Below are positions 26,992 to 36,103 of a stretch of DNA of 64,000 nucleotides, piece by piece; the first letter of the stretch is position 1, and every line of letters starts with the position of its first letter. The stretch is from positions 573,501-637,500 of the forward strand of contig JADKIW010000001.1 of the NCBI GenBank assembly GCA_016721115.1, written 5' to 3'. Below the pieces are notes generated by a model. That model was not told the origin of the DNA. It was given only the letters and a program-made list of their open reading frames with translations, and ran no database searches. The stretch is from Candidatus Defluviilinea proxima. Its GTDB lineage: Bacteria; Chloroflexota; Anaerolineae; Anaerolineales; Villigracilaceae. Both the position numbers and the translations under genes were made by a program.

Positions 26992-27009
26992 CAGTAACGA
27001 AACTCCAAG

Positions 27010-27456
27010 TTATCTCTTCCAATTCAGCATGATCAACCCAACTAAACAGACAAATATTCCAACAATATTGATCCATGAGATTTTATTTCTAAACAGGAAA
27101 ACCGCTACAGGGAGCAAAATCAACGATGCAACTACATTGACCAACACTGCAGCGATTCCCAAATTCCAGCCTGCGCGGTAGGTGAGCAGGAATCCGTATT
27201 CGATGCCGACGACGGCGATGGCAAGTCCGATGCTGGCCCAGTTGAGTTTGACAAGCTCGGCTTTGATTCCGTTCGTGGCAGGGAAGAAAAAGAATCCGAG
27301 CAAGGTGACAACGAAGGCAACGGCATAGGTTACCAACAAGGAAACCGTAAAATTGACATTCGACGGTGTACTCTTGGCTGTAAAGTGATAGAGTGCACTG
27401 GAGCAGATGGCGAGGTGATGGAAAAAAAAAGAGGGCATATTTGATCGTTTATTCAT
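27010..27456 (-). CDS. Small EamA/DMT-like four-helix membrane protein
   Basis: 148 aa with four hydrophobic segments (about 10-25, 37-58, 72-92 and 98-147), which is half an EamA drug/metabolite transporter, as in the EmrE/ArnE size class. The glycine- and aromatic-rich helix EYGFLLTYRAGWNLGIAAVL and the last helix WINIVGIFVCLVGLIML are typical. Two starts are possible (27456 or 27438); neither has a good ribosome site. It begins 5 bp after the stop of the DUF3592 gene, so it may be coupled to it. A role in flipping a lipid-linked sugar, as for ArnE/F, is possible but only inferred from context. Confidence 0.6.
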   Translation of the reverse strand: MNKRSNMPSFFFHHLAICSSALYHFTAKSTPSNVNFTVSLLVTYAVAFVVTLLGFFFFPATNGIKAELVKLNWASIGLAIAVVGIEYGFLLTYRAGWNLGIAAVLVNVVASLILLPVAVFLFRNKISWINIVGIFVCLVGLIMLNWKR

Positions 27457-27461
27457 ACGTA

Positions 27462-27932
27462 CTACTTATTAATCGTTGTCAATACAAAATAGAATAGCAA
27501 AAACGTCAATGACAGCAATAAAATTCCAGAAATAAGGTTGCCAGTGAAGTTTTCAGGAACTTTTCTTTCAAGAAATGAAATTTCGGGCCTTGTAGGGTTA
27601 TAGAAAACAACTAGAGACTTATTCTTAGGATACTTATCAACGACAGCGCCTGACTTTTCAAAATTAGACGCAAAAGAATCTTGTCCGACATAAATTTTTT
27701 TAGACATAAAAGTATGACCATCGACATGATATTCATAAGAAGGTCCCTTACCGCCTAAAGGAATAGGGACACTAACAACATCAGAGGATATTACCCGCCC
27801 AACTGTTTGAGGCCAATCCTGGCTAGAAGCCCATTCAAAGAAACTACGAGTTAGTAAAATAGCACGGCGAACAACATGATAGCCAAGTACTGCCAAAACA
27901 AAATATAGGTACAAAGAAGCATTACGAGGCAT
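27462..27932 (-). CDS. DUF3592-type membrane protein
   Basis: 156 aa with a membrane helix at each end (about 5-25 and 132-152) and a small beta-rich extracytoplasmic domain between them. The domain has the DUF3592 pattern: WPQTVGRVISSDV, then YEYHVDGHTFMSKKIYVG, and YPKNKSLVVFYNPTRPEISFLE. The molecular role of this family is not known. It is in the minus-strand group between a GT-B protein and the small EamA-like protein. Confidence 0.7.
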   Translation of the reverse strand: MPRNASLYLYFVLAVLGYHVVRRAILLTRSFFEWASSQDWPQTVGRVISSDVVSVPIPLGGKGPSYEYHVDGHTFMSKKIYVGQDSFASNFEKSGAVVDKYPKNKSLVVFYNPTRPEISFLERKVPENFTGNLISGILLLSLTFLLFYFVLTTINK

Positions 27933-27977
27933 ATAATCTCTTAGTGAATTTATTATACTAAAGTATGCAATTGGCTC

Positions 27978-29435
27978 TCAGAGATCAAATATCCTTGAAA
28001 GTGCTTTTAAAATAAATTCTGCTGTTCTCTTTCCAGAGCTTGCGTCGGTAAATGTGATTTCATCTTCGATGAACTTCCTTCGTTCCACCGAATCAATGGT
28101 GCGGTCTTTCAGATACAGATTCAACGCATCACGCAGTTCAGTTTCATCCGTTGCCACACGGCCAGCCTTCGCCCAGCGGAAACGTTGATGCGTAGGCCAA
28201 TCACCGATCTCTTTCAGCGAGAGCGAGAATTTGTTCGGTTTATTCCACCCGCCAGGGACGTCGATCGTCGCGGCGATCATGGGGGTATCGTGCACCGCTG
28301 TTTCCACTAACATCGTTGAATAGACCGTGACAACCACATCGGAGTACGCCATCATGGAGGATTTTTCGTCCATGTCTTCACCGCCGTAATAACCAAGTGA
28401 ACCACCCAATGCCACAGGCTGGACAACATGCACATGCGGGTATTTCTTTTCTAACTCAAAGACCTGCGCACGTTCATCTGCAAAGATCTTCGGCTTATCT
28501 TGAAAATGACTCGGGTGTAAGCGGATCAATAACTGCGAAGGCTCTGCCAATGCATCGGATGAGACCAATTTCGCTAGCGCCTCGATGTTCGGGAAGTTCG
28601 GCGCAAAATGGACAAAACTGCTGGCGTACGAAATCAACTTGCGCTTGGGGTCAAGCCCATGCAACTTGAAATATTCATCGCGCGGCATGAGCCATTGCTT
28701 GCGAAAGTATCCGTCATAGGATGGGATGCCGCCAATGTTCACATGCTCGGGGTTCCAATCTGAGCCTTTGACAAGTTCCTCTTTTTGCAACTCAGACCAA
28801 CAGGTCGCCCATTGTACGTCCGCACCTGAGACGTTATACGATGATGAATTGTCCCAGCCGACGATGACGGTCATGTTGGGGACACCCTGACGGGTGGATT
28901 CGCGCAGAAGGTAGCGGTCCATGCGCCAGCCGGGGGTTGAGGCGATGACCATGTCAGGGTTGTATTTTTCAAATAGATCAGTGTACAGGCCCGGGGTAGG
29001 CGTGAAGCGGTTTTGCATCCGCACTAAAAGTTTGCGGGCGAAGGAAAAATTCCGCAAAAGAAGAATCGCCAACGCGGAGGGAATCCAAATGCCTAAACGA
29101 AATTTCCAACCGTTCTCTGCCCAGACTTCCCAAATGTGACTGTCCATGGCTTCAGTGTTGATGCGGCGCGAACCGCCGACGCGGCGCAAGTAGGCAAGCA
29201 ACCATTGCCAACGCGGACTGACTTTGCGGGCGTAGTCATTCGCCTGTTTGAGGCGTAGACCTTCGAAGGTTAAGCCAGGTCTCGCAAAGCGTTGTGCTAT
29301 TTTTTCTTTGGTTTCATCGTCGGTGAGGACGATAACTTCAATACCCGCATCGAGCAAGGTCGAGACAACGTCGCTTTGTAAAAAGTAGATGATTGCCATG
29401 CCGTGGTCGGCGGAGATAAAGATACTTTTGGCCAT
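27978..29435 (-). CDS. GT-B glycosyltransferase-like protein (CDP-glycerol transferase/capsule type)
   Basis: 485 aa, largely soluble with one hydrophobic stretch (about 115-130). The N-terminal half starts IFISADHGMAIIYFLQSDVV, a GT-B-like first strand and helix. The C-terminal half has LISYASSFVHF, LLIRLHPSHFQDK, MMAYSDVVVTVYSTMLVETA and the sugar-handling loop after it, as in capsule and teichoic-acid-like transferases. It heads the minus-strand set that runs down to 24857. It is divergent from the diguanylate cyclase gene with only 67 bp between the starts. Substrate unknown. Confidence 0.72.
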   Translation of the reverse strand: MAKSIFISADHGMAIIYFLQSDVVSTLLDAGIEVIVLTDDETKEKIAQRFARPGLTFEGLRLKQANDYARKVSPRWQWLLAYLRRVGGSRRINTEAMDSHIWEVWAENGWKFRLGIWIPSALAILLLRNFSFARKLLVRMQNRFTPTPGLYTDLFEKYNPDMVIASTPGWRMDRYLLRESTRQGVPNMTVIVGWDNSSSYNVSGADVQWATCWSELQKEELVKGSDWNPEHVNIGGIPSYDGYFRKQWLMPRDEYFKLHGLDPKRKLISYASSFVHFAPNFPNIEALAKLVSSDALAEPSQLLIRLHPSHFQDKPKIFADERAQVFELEKKYPHVHVVQPVALGGSLGYYGGEDMDEKSSMMAYSDVVVTVYSTMLVETAVHDTPMIAATIDVPGGWNKPNKFSLSLKEIGDWPTHQRFRWAKAGRVATDETELRDALNLYLKDRTIDSVERRKFIEDEITFTDASSGKRTAEFILKALSRIFDL

Positions 29436-29502
29436 AGGGCTTGTATTGTAGCATGAGGAGGAAAAGATTGATTTTTGATTTTATAAGGTATAACATGTCA
29501 GT

Positions 29503-31488
29503 ATGTTCGCGATTACGCCGATTGTCATCTCTGCCTTTATTTCGACTGTAATCTTTGCAATAATTACCATGATCGCCTGGCGACGCAAGCAGGAGCAATT
29601 TGGTTTTTATTTTGCAATGATGGCCACTTGCGACACATTCTGGACAGCAATGGTCACACTTGGATATGCAGCGGTGCCAATTTCGCTAAAAGTCTTTCTG
29701 GCAATTTTGGACGCATGGGGATATATCACATCTCAAGCATTTTTACTTTTGTTTGCCTTATCCTTCGCAGGGTACGAACGTATTGCCGAAACGAAGTGGA
29801 TGAAAGCCATAGTAGTATTTTATTCCATCTCCAACATATTGCTGGTTTCCACGAATCCCTGGCACGGGTTATATTGGACAGGCTTCATCCCCCAAGCAGA
29901 CAATATCGTTGTTTTTGTGCATGGGCCTATGTTTGCCTATACTGTGGTCTCAGGCTATACATTGATCGTATCGGCTCTTGTCATTGTTACCGTGGGTACC
30001 TCTCGCGGATCAAGCATTATGAAACGCCAGGCACGGTGGTTGGTAGCCGCACTCCTTGTGGATATTTTTTTAAACATCGCTTACCTTACCAATATCATTG
30101 GTTTACCCGGGGTGGATTGGAGCTCTGCAACGTCTTCGCTTTTTGGTCTCTTCGTTTTATGGGCTCTGTACGGTGACAAGTTACTGGATATCACACCCAT
30201 TGCCCGCAACAAGTTGATCAACAATTTGAGCGATGGCATGATCGTACTGGATCAACAAAACCGTATCACTGACATTAATCGCTCAGCGGCAGAGATGTTT
30301 GGCAAAACCGAGGGCACTTTGCTTGGCAAGAGGATTCAAGATGTTCTACCACTCATGCAAACACATGTTGAACAGCCTCTCGGAAACGAAGTGAAATTTG
30401 AATTGCATTTTGACGACGGAAGCCAACGTTACTACGACGCGCTCCTTTCACCGTTAAAAGAGACCCTGCCAAATCGAATCATCGGGCGTATGATCATTTT
30501 TCGCGACATTACCGAACGCAAGATGAACGAATTACGCCTACTACAGCTTCACAAAGCCGTGGAACAGAGTCCCGTTTCGGTAATGATCACAGACACGCAA
30601 GGCAACATTGAGTACGTCAATCCGCACTTTACGTATTTGACCGGGTATGAGCTTGAAGAAGTGCTTGGTAAAAATCCGCGCATCGTGCAATCAGGGAACA
30701 CTTCGTCAGAAACGTATAAAAATATGTGGGGAACGATCCAGTCTGGCAAAATCTGGCGCGGTGAAATATTAAACAAAAAGAAAAATGGCGAACCGTACTG
30801 GGAGGCTGAGATCATTGCCCCCGTTGTGGATGGTATAGGCAGGATCATCAACTACATTACGATCAAGGAAGATATCACTGCCCAAAAAGAATCAGATGCC
30901 AAACTGCGCGATGCCTATACCAAACTTGGAGAACAAATGAAAGAAATCCAGGGGCTACAAGGGGATCTGCGCGAGCAGGCGATCCGCGACTCGCTTACCA
31001 GGTTACATAACAGACATTATCTAAACGAGACACTCAAACGTGAATTATCGCGTGCCATGCGTGAGAGCTATCCAATCTCCTTCGTGCTATTGGACATTGA
31101 TCGATTCAAAAACATCAACGATACGTATGGGCATGATGTGGGAGATATCATTTTACGCAAAACCGCAGACCGATTTTCAGAGTTCACGCGTACAGGGGAT
31201 ATCCTTTGCCGTTATGGAGGCGAAGAGTTCCTCGTGGTATTACCTAATACACATGAGCAGGATGCGTTTATCATCGCAGAGCGTTTGCGCTATTCAATTC
31301 AGGAATCGACGATCAATGTTGAAGGAAAAACCGTTTCAATCACAATTTCCATTGGCATTTCAGAATTCCCTGCCCACGGACAGCATGAGAATCAAGTGCT
31401 TCAAGCCGCAGACAAAGCCATGTATCATGCAAAAAACAGCGGCCGTAATCAAGTGGTGCTCTGGTCAAAAATAAAAACACAGAGCTAG
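29503..31488 (+). CDS. 7TM-PAS-PAS-GGDEF diguanylate cyclase
   Basis: 661 aa. Residues 1-215 form seven membrane helices of the 'histidine kinase N-terminal 7TM' type. PAS 1 (about 225-345, LSDGMIVLDQQNRITDINRS) and PAS 2 (about 350-470, ending in YITIKEDITAQKE) follow, then a short coiled coil and the GGDEF domain (about 490-655). The active-site motif is GGEEF (from Gly572), which is catalytically competent, and RTGD stands five residues before it, which is an intact RxxD inhibitory site. It should make cyclic di-GMP from two GTP, with product inhibition. No EAL or HD-GYP domain is present. It may couple a membrane signal to surface-polysaccharide or attachment behaviour; the link is inferred. 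Confidence 0.93.
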   Translation: MFAITPIVISAFISTVIFAIITMIAWRRKQEQFGFYFAMMATCDTFWTAMVTLGYAAVPISLKVFLAILDAWGYITSQAFLLLFALSFAGYERIAETKWMKAIVVFYSISNILLVSTNPWHGLYWTGFIPQADNIVVFVHGPMFAYTVVSGYTLIVSALVIVTVGTSRGSSIMKRQARWLVAALLVDIFLNIAYLTNIIGLPGVDWSSATSSLFGLFVLWALYGDKLLDITPIARNKLINNLSDGMIVLDQQNRITDINRSAAEMFGKTEGTLLGKRIQDVLPLMQTHVEQPLGNEVKFELHFDDGSQRYYDALLSPLKETLPNRIIGRMIIFRDITERKMNELRLLQLHKAVEQSPVSVMITDTQGNIEYVNPHFTYLTGYELEEVLGKNPRIVQSGNTSSETYKNMWGTIQSGKIWRGEILNKKKNGEPYWEAEIIAPVVDGIGRIINYITIKEDITAQKESDAKLRDAYTKLGEQMKEIQGLQGDLREQAIRDSLTRLHNRHYLNETLKRELSRAMRESYPISFVLLDIDRFKNINDTYGHDVGDIILRKTADRFSEFTRTGDILCRYGGEEFLVVLPNTHEQDAFIIAERLRYSIQESTINVEGKTVSITISIGISEFPAHGQHENQVLQAADKAMYHAKNSGRNQVVLWSKIKTQS

Positions 31489-31800
31489 TCATTTAAATTG
31501 CCGTGATACATGCGTTTCGTCACAAATCCATTTTGATAAATAGGCGGGTAGAAAATCTTTATGCTTTAGCGATCGGGAATGGGGTATGTTTCAACAACTT
31601 AGTTTCATGTGTAGACTAAAATAAATAGAACTAGGCAATTACGGTCAGCTATTACATTTGTCAGCTTAAAGTCACTTTTCAGTAAAACAGTTCAACATAT
31701 AATGTATAAAAACGAGATTGAAGGTTAGAACAACAAAAGGTGGGGCGAACAATAACCTTCAACAATTAAATGCCGGTTCTTAGTAGATCTGGGAGATGTT
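31489..31800 (+). other. 312-bp gap before the eight-PAS kinase
   Basis: AT-rich with no open frame of note and no hairpin terminator. A TATAAT at 31698-31703, about 100 bp before the kinase ATG, may be a -10 element, but the hexamer 17 bp upstream is a poor -35. Nothing else was recognised. Confidence 0.4.
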
Positions 31801-34800
31801 ATGGATAGAAAAAAAAGCACCCCACGCAAAACCGATCTGAACAAACAGGCAGATAAAGAGGGGCAACTAAAGCTCATTGAACGTCTCAACCTTGCCACCC
31901 ATGCCGCCCAGATGGGCATTTGGGATTGGGATATTCAGAAAGATCAATTGGTTTGGGATGAACAGATGTACAGGCTTTACGGGCTTAAGTCGGGTGCTTT
32001 TGGCGGTGCCTATGAAGCCTGGCTGAAGGGGGTGCATCCTGATGACCGTGCATCAAGCAATGAGGTATCTCGAATGGCGGTGCGCGGCGAGAAGGAGTAC
32101 GATACTGAATTCCGCGTTGTATGGCCGGACGGAAGTATCCATTGGCTGAAAGCAAATGGTCAGGTTGTTCGAGATCAAGAGGGAAATCCGATTCGCATGG
32201 TGGGGGTGAATTACGACATCACTGCCCGCAAGCAAACTGAGGAAAGACTCAAAGAAAGTGAAGAATATCTTCGTTTGGCCTATGAAGCCGGCAATTTGGG
32301 GATATGGAAGAATGATCTGCAAAGCGGGGCTTTGGAATTTGATGAACGTGCCAGAATTCATTATGGTTTTGATACTCGCCATACTACCTTGTTGGAGGTG
32401 ACGAACCGCATCCATCCGGATGATCTGGCACGCGTGGGATCGGAAATTCAATCTGCCACATCCCCTGATGCCAGCGGAAAATTTAACACCGAATATCGGG
32501 TTGTCCATGCAGATGGAAGCGTACATTGGCTGTCCGTGGGTGTGAAGGTGCTGTTTGAAGGGGAAGGTGCACAGCGTCATGCTGTCGTTGGATATGGAAC
32601 CACCCAGGATATTACCCCCATTCGGGAAGCCACTGAACAAGTGCGCAAGAGCGAGGCACAGTTAAGGGCATTGATAACTTCCCTGGATGATATTGTCTTT
32701 GAGGTCGATGAACATGGCACCTATCTCAACGTGTGGACCGGCGATGAGGCTAGCCTGTTTCGCCCGCGTGAAGAGGTGATCGGCAAACGCTTCGACGAGG
32801 TCTTCGGCGAGGAGGCCAGCCGCCAGTTCTTCGAATATCTCAAACGTACCTTGAATAGCAATTCCCCTCAGACTTTGGAATATCCCGTGGAGATCCACGG
32901 GGGAAAGCACTGGTATGCCGCCCATTACAACATCATCCAAGCCCAGGCGGAAACGCCACGGAGTGTTTCCATTCTGGTGCGAGACATCACCAAGCACAAG
33001 CGTCTGGAAGAAAGCGCGAGAGAGAGCGAGCAAAAATATACGCTCCTGTTCCAAAAATCTGCCGTTCCAACCATATTGATCAAATTGCCCGAAGTGGTGG
33101 TCTTTGATGCCAACGAAGCCTATGAAACACTGACAGGCTTCACCCGCCAGGAAATGTTCGGGAAAACCTCGGTGCAATTGGGACTGTTCAAGCCGGAGCA
33201 GCGCAAGGAACTGGTCGCCCGTTTTGACCAAGAGGGAGAATTGAAAAACCGCGAAGGGCGTCTGTACTCCAGAAATGGGCAAGAACATATCGTGGTCATG
33301 AATACCACCCCGGTCGAAATTGGCGGAAAGACGTATGCCATCACCACCATGCAGGATATTACCGAACGTAAGCAGGCAGAGAAAGCCCTGCACGAACGTG
33401 AACAGAAGCTCAACACGTTACTAAATCTTTTACCCGTGGGGATTTCCATCCTCGATCAAGATCGGAAAGTAACCTATACCAACGATGCTCTTTGGAAAAT
33501 TCTGGGAACTACCAAGGATGGGTTGGTCCGGGGAGAGTATCGTAATCGGAAATATCTCAGTGCTGATGGTTCTGAGAAACCTATAGAGGAATTTGCCAGC
33601 ACACGCGCATTTAACGAAAGGATCGAAGTGCACGATGTCGTTACCGGTGTTATAAAAGAAGATACCCAGACGATTTGGACCAGTGTAAGCGCCGTACCTG
33701 TGGATTTCCCGGATTGGAAAGTAGTTCTTGTCACGTCCGATATTACCGAGCATAAACAAGCCGAGGAGTTGTTGGAGCGGATGCATAACACAATGGCGGA
33801 AGCCCAGAAGATCGCACACATGGGCAGTTTCGAGTACATCGCCGCCACACAGACGACGATATGGTCAGAGGAGGAATACCGTATCTACGGTTTGGACCCC
33901 ACCGGCCCTTCGCCAACATATGACCAGATGCTCGAAAAGTGCATTCATCCTGATGATGCAGCCTTATTAAATGAGACATTCACGAAAGCGATGCAGAACC
34001 ATTCGATCTATGAACTCGAACATCGTATCGTGCAACCCAACGGTAGTGTGCGGTGGGTCTACGATCGCTCCCATCCTTATTTTAACAAGCAGGGGGAACT
34101 TGTTCGGTACATCGGCATAACGCTGGATGTTACCGAACGTAAAAAGTCAGAGGAGGATCTACGCCAACGCACAGAGGAATTGGAACAACTGCTGGATATG
34201 TTGCCAGAAGCGATCTGGATCGCCGATGACCCGGAATGCAAATTTATTCGAGGCAATCGTTTTGCCAATGACCTGCTTGGTGTTTCGGGACAGGAGAACA
34301 TTTCCCAGTCTGCCGAAGCGCCTGCAGTGGTTTTACGTCAGTTCACAGAAGGACGGGAGTTGAGCCCCGACGAATTACCCATGCAAATGGCGGCCAGGAC
34401 AGGCAAGCCGCAACTCGATTTCGAACTACGCATTGAGCATCCCGATATAGCCCCCCGCACACTCTTGGGTGGAGCAGTCCCTTTGTTCGATGCTCAGGGC
34501 AAAACGCGCGGTGTCATCGCAAGTTTTCACGACATCACCGAGCGTAAACAAGTTGAAGAAGAACTGCGTGCCAACAAAAAACTCTTGCAGGATGTGATCG
34601 ACAACACAACAGCGCTGGTTTATATCCTCGATCTCGAAGGGCGCTTTCTACTGGTCAATCATAAGATCGAAGCGCTCTTTGGTCTTTCTAACGCGCAAAT
34701 TATCGGTCAAACGCGCAGTGCGTTCATGCCCGCTGAATTTGCGGTACAGCACCGCAACAACGATCTGGAGATCATCCAGACCGGGCAGGGGAAATTATTC

Positions 34801-35640
34801 GAGGAAGAAAATCCCGAGACGGATGGACAGCATGTTTACCTGACCAACAAGTTCCCCTTGTTCGATGCACATAATCAAGTCTATGCTGTCTGCGGTATTT
34901 CGACCGACATGACCGACCACAAGCGTATGGAAAATGAACTGCGCCGTTCAAACACCGAACTGGAACAATTTGCCTACGTCGCCTCCCATGACCTGCAGGA
35001 ACCCCTGCGCGCGATGGCCGGCATGGTGCAGCTTTTGGGCCAGCGCTACAAAGGCAGTCTGGATGAACGGGCGGATGAATATATCAATCATGCAGTCGAA
35101 GCCTCCCAACGCATGCAAAATCTTATCAATGACCTGCTGAATTACTCACGTGTGGATCGCCGGGGGAAACCCTTTGAGCCCACGCATCTCGAGAACTCTC
35201 TAAACACCGCGCTGATCAATTTACAGGGAGCCATTCAGGAAAGCGGTGCACAGATCACACACGAACCATTGCCCATGGTGATGGCGGATTCCACGCAGAT
35301 GATACAAGTACTGCAAAACCTGATCGGCAATGCAATCAAGTTCCGCGGCGAACAAACACCGCAGATCCATATCGCCGCAAAGAAAGACGGCAGCCGCTGG
35401 CAGATCGAAGTGCGCGATAACGGCATCGGTATTGAACCGCAATATTTTGAACGCATCTTCCTGGTCTTTCAACGCCTGCACACGCGCGTTGAATACCCCG
35501 GCACCGGCATTGGGCTTTCCTTATGCAAAAAAATAATCGAACGGCATGGCGGGCAGATCTGGGTGGAGTCAAAGCCAGAGCAGGGTGCCACATTCTATTT
35601 CACACTACCGGAGAAAAATCATGAACACAGAAAGTCTTAA
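31801..35640 (+). CDS. Histidine kinase with about eight PAS domains
   Basis: 1279 aa, soluble; ATG preceded by GGGAGA. About eight PAS/PAC units can be counted by their closing 'DIT(E/A)(R/H)K' motifs (near residues 140, 275, 400, 525, 655, 790, 920 and 1045). Several carry the PAS_3-type HPDD signature (VHPDDRA, IHPDDLA, IHPDDAA). The HisKA helix has His1063 (YVASHDLQEPLRAM), and the ATPase ends with DNGIGIEPQYFERIF and GTGIGLSLCKKII. The HisKA subtype is the phytochrome-like 'SHDLQEPLR' class that usually works with Rcp1-like regulators, and one starts 20 bp inside the end of this gene. The signals are unknown; PAS_3 units often bind small molecules or mediate assembly. Confidence 0.93.
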   Translation: MDRKKSTPRKTDLNKQADKEGQLKLIERLNLATHAAQMGIWDWDIQKDQLVWDEQMYRLYGLKSGAFGGAYEAWLKGVHPDDRASSNEVSRMAVRGEKEYDTEFRVVWPDGSIHWLKANGQVVRDQEGNPIRMVGVNYDITARKQTEERLKESEEYLRLAYEAGNLGIWKNDLQSGALEFDERARIHYGFDTRHTTLLEVTNRIHPDDLARVGSEIQSATSPDASGKFNTEYRVVHADGSVHWLSVGVKVLFEGEGAQRHAVVGYGTTQDITPIREATEQVRKSEAQLRALITSLDDIVFEVDEHGTYLNVWTGDEASLFRPREEVIGKRFDEVFGEEASRQFFEYLKRTLNSNSPQTLEYPVEIHGGKHWYAAHYNIIQAQAETPRSVSILVRDITKHKRLEESARESEQKYTLLFQKSAVPTILIKLPEVVVFDANEAYETLTGFTRQEMFGKTSVQLGLFKPEQRKELVARFDQEGELKNREGRLYSRNGQEHIVVMNTTPVEIGGKTYAITTMQDITERKQAEKALHEREQKLNTLLNLLPVGISILDQDRKVTYTNDALWKILGTTKDGLVRGEYRNRKYLSADGSEKPIEEFASTRAFNERIEVHDVVTGVIKEDTQTIWTSVSAVPVDFPDWKVVLVTSDITEHKQAEELLERMHNTMAEAQKIAHMGSFEYIAATQTTIWSEEEYRIYGLDPTGPSPTYDQMLEKCIHPDDAALLNETFTKAMQNHSIYELEHRIVQPNGSVRWVYDRSHPYFNKQGELVRYIGITLDVTERKKSEEDLRQRTEELEQLLDMLPEAIWIADDPECKFIRGNRFANDLLGVSGQENISQSAEAPAVVLRQFTEGRELSPDELPMQMAARTGKPQLDFELRIEHPDIAPRTLLGGAVPLFDAQGKTRGVIASFHDITERKQVEEELRANKKLLQDVIDNTTALVYILDLEGRFLLVNHKIEALFGLSNAQIIGQTRSAFMPAEFAVQHRNNDLEIIQTGQGKLFEEENPETDGQHVYLTNKFPLFDAHNQVYAVCGISTDMTDHKRMENELRRSNTELEQFAYVASHDLQEPLRAMAGMVQLLGQRYKGSLDERADEYINHAVEASQRMQNLINDLLNYSRVDRRGKPFEPTHLENSLNTALINLQGAIQESGAQITHEPLPMVMADSTQMIQVLQNLIGNAIKFRGEQTPQIHIAAKKDGSRWQIEVRDNGIGIEPQYFERIFLVFQRLHTRVEYPGTGIGLSLCKKIIERHGGQIWVESKPEQGATFYFTLPEKNHEHRKS

Positions 35641-36103
35641 GCATGTCGAGATCCTGTTGGTGGAAGACAGCCGCGCGGATGTGTTGATCACCCGCGAAGC
35701 CTTCGCAGAGTTTAAGCTTCTCAACACATTGCACGTAGTGGAAGATGGCGTGGAAGCACTGGCCTTTTTACGCCGTGAAGGAAAATATGCGTCTGCACCG
35801 CGACCGGACCTGATCCTGCTTGATTTAAATCTGCCACGCAAGAACGGACGCGAAGTGCTGGCGGAGATCAAAACGGACCCGGAACTTAAAGCCATCCCTG
35901 TAGTGGTGCTGACCACCTCCCACTCCGAACAGGATGTACTGCAAGCATATGACAAGCACGCCAATTGCTATATTGTCAAGCCGGTGGGGTTTGACAATTT
36001 TGTCGAGGCTATGAAGACCATCCGCCAGTTCTGGTTCAGCGTTGTTACTCTCCCATCCGAGGTTACCAATGGAAAAGACTCAACTGAAAATCCTACTCAT
36101 TGA
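35621..36103 (+). CDS. Single-domain response regulator (Rcp1-like)
   Basis: 160 aa from the ATG at 35621 (GGAG 8 bp upstream), overlapping the kinase by 20 bp. An in-frame upstream start at 35546 lies inside the kinase coding region and is not needed. Receiver features: EILLVEDSRADVLI, phospho-accepting Asp68 (LILLDLNLPRKNG), VVVLTTS and CYIVKPVGF. There is no output domain. It overlaps both neighbours, which suggests coupled translation and fixed stoichiometry in the relay. It is the likely partner of the eight-PAS kinase. Confidence 0.93.
   Translation: MNTESLKHVEILLVEDSRADVLITREAFAEFKLLNTLHVVEDGVEALAFLRREGKYASAPRPDLILLDLNLPRKNGREVLAEIKTDPELKAIPVVVLTTSHSEQDVLQAYDKHANCYIVKPVGFDNFVEAMKTIRQFWFSVVTLPSEVTNGKDSTENPTH

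Noticed and set aside
32662..33393. 243-aa minus-strand frame inside the eight-PAS kinase
   Set aside because: Shadow of the kinase coding strand; rich in residues expected from reversed PAS codons.
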